NCBI RefSeq assembly: GCF_902635505.1
Contig: NC_045429.1
Span: forward strand, 425,099,669-425,163,668
Origin: Sarcophilus harrisii
Lineage: Eukaryota; Chordata; Mammalia; Dasyuromorphia; Dasyuridae
Length of the DNA stretch: 64,000 nucleotides
Direction of reading: 5' to 3'
How positions within the stretch are numbered: the stretch's first letter is position 1; the number at the start of each line of letters is the position of its first letter. Under the pieces are notes generated by a model. That model worked only from the letters and a program-made list of their open reading frames with translations. It did no database searches and had not been told where the DNA came from. The translations under genes and the position numbers were made by a program. Shown in pieces: positions 60,840-64,000 of the stretch.

Positions 60840-62620
60840 GATCAGGATCAAAGGGAGAGCAGCACACAGAAGGGAATGATCAAGATGCAAATACCCCAAT
60901 TATTGGGGGAAGGACTTGACAAAAACTACTAGAAAATAGGACATTAGTCTGACATAAAGTAGGGTTAGAACAATGACTTGTAGCATATAGTTAAAAAAAA
61001 CTACAAATGGATCATGGCTGTATATTAAAAAGTCACATCTTAAGTTAGAGGAGCATGGAAGAAATCAACTTTCATTTCTATATTACATGTAGGGGAAGAG
61101 TTCATGACTAAATAAGCAATAGAATCACACAGGATAAAACAAAAAATTCTGATTATATAAGATGAAAATTTGTTGCATAAACAAATCCAATACCATAAAA
61201 ATTAGAAGGAAATAAGTATGTGGGGAATTATTTTTGAAGCAAGTTTCTCTGCTAAAGATCTCATTTCCAAAATGGATTCAGATGTACATTTTATAAGGTT
61301 AAAAGCCATTCTTCACTATAGACACCTAGGAATACAATCTATTGGCAATCATATTTAAAATGTTTTAAATTAGTAATAGAGAATTAATGCAAATATAAGG
61401 TTGTACTTCACACTGATGAGACTAGTAAAGATAAATTTGGAAAATGCTAAATGTTACGGGGACTGTGGGAAAAGAGGTATATACATGCACACTGTTGGAA
61501 AAACTGTTGAAAGATTCTGGAAATGAGTGTGAAATTAGGCTGGACAAGATAAATGCGGAAATATGTTTGGAAGAATTGCACATCTTTAACCTATATTGGA
61601 TTACTAGCTGTCTAGGAGAGAGAGGAGGGAGAAAAATTTGGAATACAAGGTTTTGCAAGGGTGAAATTTGAAAACTATCTTTGCATATATTTATTTGAAA
61701 AAAGAAATTAGGCTAGAAAATTACTTTTAAACTGTCCATATACTTTGACCCAACTATACTACCATAGGATTGTACAGTCTTCAGGGAGGACTAACCTCCC
61801 TGCTGTGAGGGCTTGTCTAGCCCTTTTCAGGGCTGTTCATCCCTCTTTTGATATCCAACTGGTCACTGAACTCTCACCTGTGGCTCCAAGAAGCTGTATG
61901 TAGCATGTTCCAGCAGATGGGCTTAACCAGGTTGAAGGTAACTGATAGGCTTCAAAGCATGTGAAAACTTCCATTGGCTAAATGATCAGGGAAGAACATT
62001 TTGTTTCAGTGGCCATGAAGGTGGCTGAAGCAGATGTTTAGAGCTTGGTCAGACATCAACGGCTTCAAGGAAGGTGGTCTACTTCATCCCAGGCTATTAC
62101 CAGTCTTGACATTTGTCCTGTCATTGGACTTTGATGACTCTGGAAGAGAGAGTGAAGGTGATGACTGTGCAACTCTGCCTAACAAATTCAATTCATAAGG
62201 AAGTGATCACCCTATACAGGTCCTCTTCAAAAATGGATTCCTAAATCTATATAATCCCTCACCAAAAGAAAAAAGGATCCCCCATGTACATAAATTTTTA
62301 TAGCAGAGTAGTCAAAGATTAGAAACTTAGGTGCTCTTCTCATATTAGGAAATGGATAAACAAATTGTGCTCTATGAAGGTAATAGAATACTATTGAGGC
62401 ATAAAAATTATATAATGGACAATTTCAGTGGGAATTGGGAGAAACCTCTATGAATTGCCATGTAGAGAAATAATAAAAATTTATGCTACTTAAGAAAATA
62501 TAAAGAAAAACATCTTTAAAAGAGTTTAGAACTCAGGAATACAATAAATTGCAAAAGAATGAAGATGAAATACATCACACATCTCTAGCCAGAGAAGCAA
62601 AATTTAACGTGCAGGAGACA
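60840..62620 (+). mobile_element. L1 ORF2 end and 3' UTR, split by another repeat
   Basis: L1 sequence 60840-61775 and 62225-62620 is interrupted by the repeat at 61776-62224. The second part has ATTTTTATAGCAGAGTAGTC and GAATACTATTGAGGC. Confidence 0.65.
61776..62224 (+). repeat. Marsupial high-copy interspersed repeat, nested in L1
   Basis: Matches the minus-strand copy at about 4640-4990 (ACTTTGATGACTCTGGAAGAGAGAG-type core and GTGCAACTCTGC). I know it as a common opossum-type repeat but cannot assign its class; RTE-linked is a guess. It contains a histone-like hairpin at 61819-61834. Confidence 0.6.
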
Positions 62621-64000
62621 TACATTTTTTTTTTTAATATCCCCTCTATAGTTATGTACTGATTTTTTAAAAAAAATTTTGTCCAGTGTGGAAGTTGGTT
62701 TGTCAGATAATTATAATGAGAACAGAAAATTAAAACAAAACAAAACAAAACTTAAGGAAAAAAATTCTGTTCATATCCTTTGACCTTTTATTAAATGGAA
62801 AATATACCTTATTTTTAATTGATTCAGTTTTATGTAGCTTTAAGATGAGATTGTCATCAAAAAAACTGATGAAAGGATTTATTTTCCCAGTTAGCCCTAT
62901 TCATTTTTTTCCTTTAGCTGTATTTAGTATTGCAAAACATTGCAATTTTGTGTTATCAAAATTATCCATCTTTTAAGTGTGATCCTTTTTATCCTTATTT
63001 TGGTCATAGACTCTTCTATGCATAGATCTAAAAAGTAATTTTTTTGTACCTTTAATGTGTTTATAATGTAACCTTTTTTATTTTAGTAATATATGGCAAT
63101 ATGATAATGTGAGATATTAATACATGCACCTACATTTTGGCAGACTTTTTTTCCAGCAGTTTTCACTGAATATTGCCTCTTTACTTCAGTAGTTGAAGTA
63201 TTTGGGTTGATTCTACACAAGACTTAAGGTTCATTTTTATCTTTTTGTAGTACATCTGATCTTTCCTATAAGATCATTTTCTCTTATGAAATTATTGTGA
63301 TGATTAGATGAATATTAAAGTTTCAGGTATGAACTTTTTATTGATAGCACATATGCATGGGTAATGTTTACAACATTATCCTTTGTACTCACTTCTGTTC
63401 CAACTTTTCCCTTTCCTCCCTCCAGCCCTTCCCCTAAATGATAGTAGGCAGTCTCACACATGTTAAAATATGTTATAGTATATCCTAGATACAATATATA
63501 TGCAGAACCTTGTGGCCCAGGAAGAACTGGATTCAGAAGGTAAAAATTACCTGAGAAGAGAAACAAAATGCAAACAATTCACACTCATTTCCCAGTGTTC
63601 CTTCTCTGGGTGTAGCTGCTTCTGTCCATCATTGATCAATTGGAACTGAATTAGATCTCTGTATTGAAAATATCACTTCCATCAAAATAGATTGAGGTAT
63701 GATATTCTTAAAACTCCTTTCCTCCCTAGTTTCCCCCCAGTCTTTTCCTACCTAATGCTATGAAATAATTGTTGGGCAAATCGGAGTGATATAGCATTCA
63801 AAAAGTAAATCAATTTAGATAACATTGTCATGTTTATTGTATCATTTCAGTGTATTTATAACAATATTTCAATATTCAAGACTACTTCCATAAGGAATAC
63901 TTTGTAGTTGCATCAATCATGATGGAAATGATTATGGATAGCCTTGGTTAACCCAATCTTATTGAATCTATTTTATCCCAATTACATAATAAAGCCTTCT
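62620..64000. other. Intergenic, mostly unassigned
   Basis: AT-rich with an L1-like part at 62750-63110. No coding region is seen to the window end. Confidence 0.45.
62750..63110 (-). mobile_element. L1-related fragment
   Basis: Same type of antisense L1 sequence as 29840-30060 (ATATCCTTTGACC..., later AAAATTATCCATCTTTTA). Confidence 0.45.

Overview
The window looks like marsupial (metatherian) nuclear DNA carrying part of a replication-dependent histone gene cluster. The marsupial call rests on the repeats: tRNA-derived SINEs of the MAR1 type (best copy at about 56117-56275), L1 3' ends of the marsupial type, MIR/L2 fragments and several ERV LTR families. I cannot name the species.

Layout. 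1-11000 is AT-rich intergenic DNA filled with L1, SINE, L2 and LTR fragments. An intact histone H4 gene lies at 11345-11656 (+). From about 11740 to 28330 there is a stack of broken endogenous retroviruses: two gamma-like elements in tandem, a beta-like fragment on the minus strand, a beta-like provirus with both LTRs, and further LTRs inserted into these. 28330-36500 is again repeats and unremarkable AT-rich sequence. From about 36800 the GC content rises, and 39400-45600 is a CpG-rich block with four intact genes: H1 (40662-41321, +), H3 (42199-42609, -), H2A (44037-44429, -) and H2B (44839-45219, +). After 45600 the sequence returns to AT-rich repeats up to 64000, including three LTRs in a row at 58789-60473.

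All five histone classes are therefore present once. Each gene is intronless, has a TATA box and one or more CCAAT boxes, and is followed by the 16-base histone 3' stem-loop, so all five should give non-polyadenylated, SLBP-controlled S-phase mRNAs. H2A and H2B share a divergent promoter of about 410 bp with a perfect octamer (ATTTGCAT) on the H2B side. H4 carries the Site II type element with GGTCCGA. From memory of the families, H4 is the canonical protein, H3 is H3.2, H2A matches type 2-A (Ser/Met at the diagnostic sites) and H2B matches type 2-E. These are residues of the human HIST2 cluster, which has no H1 gene, yet an H1 gene sits here between H4 and H3.

I found no wholly new system. 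The points most worth a second look are the H1 gene among HIST2-like core histones, the ERV stack that starts directly after the H4 3'-end signal and separates H4 from the other genes by 29 kb, the CTC/GTC repeat abutting the H2A start codon, and histone-like TTTC hairpins inside two repeat families.
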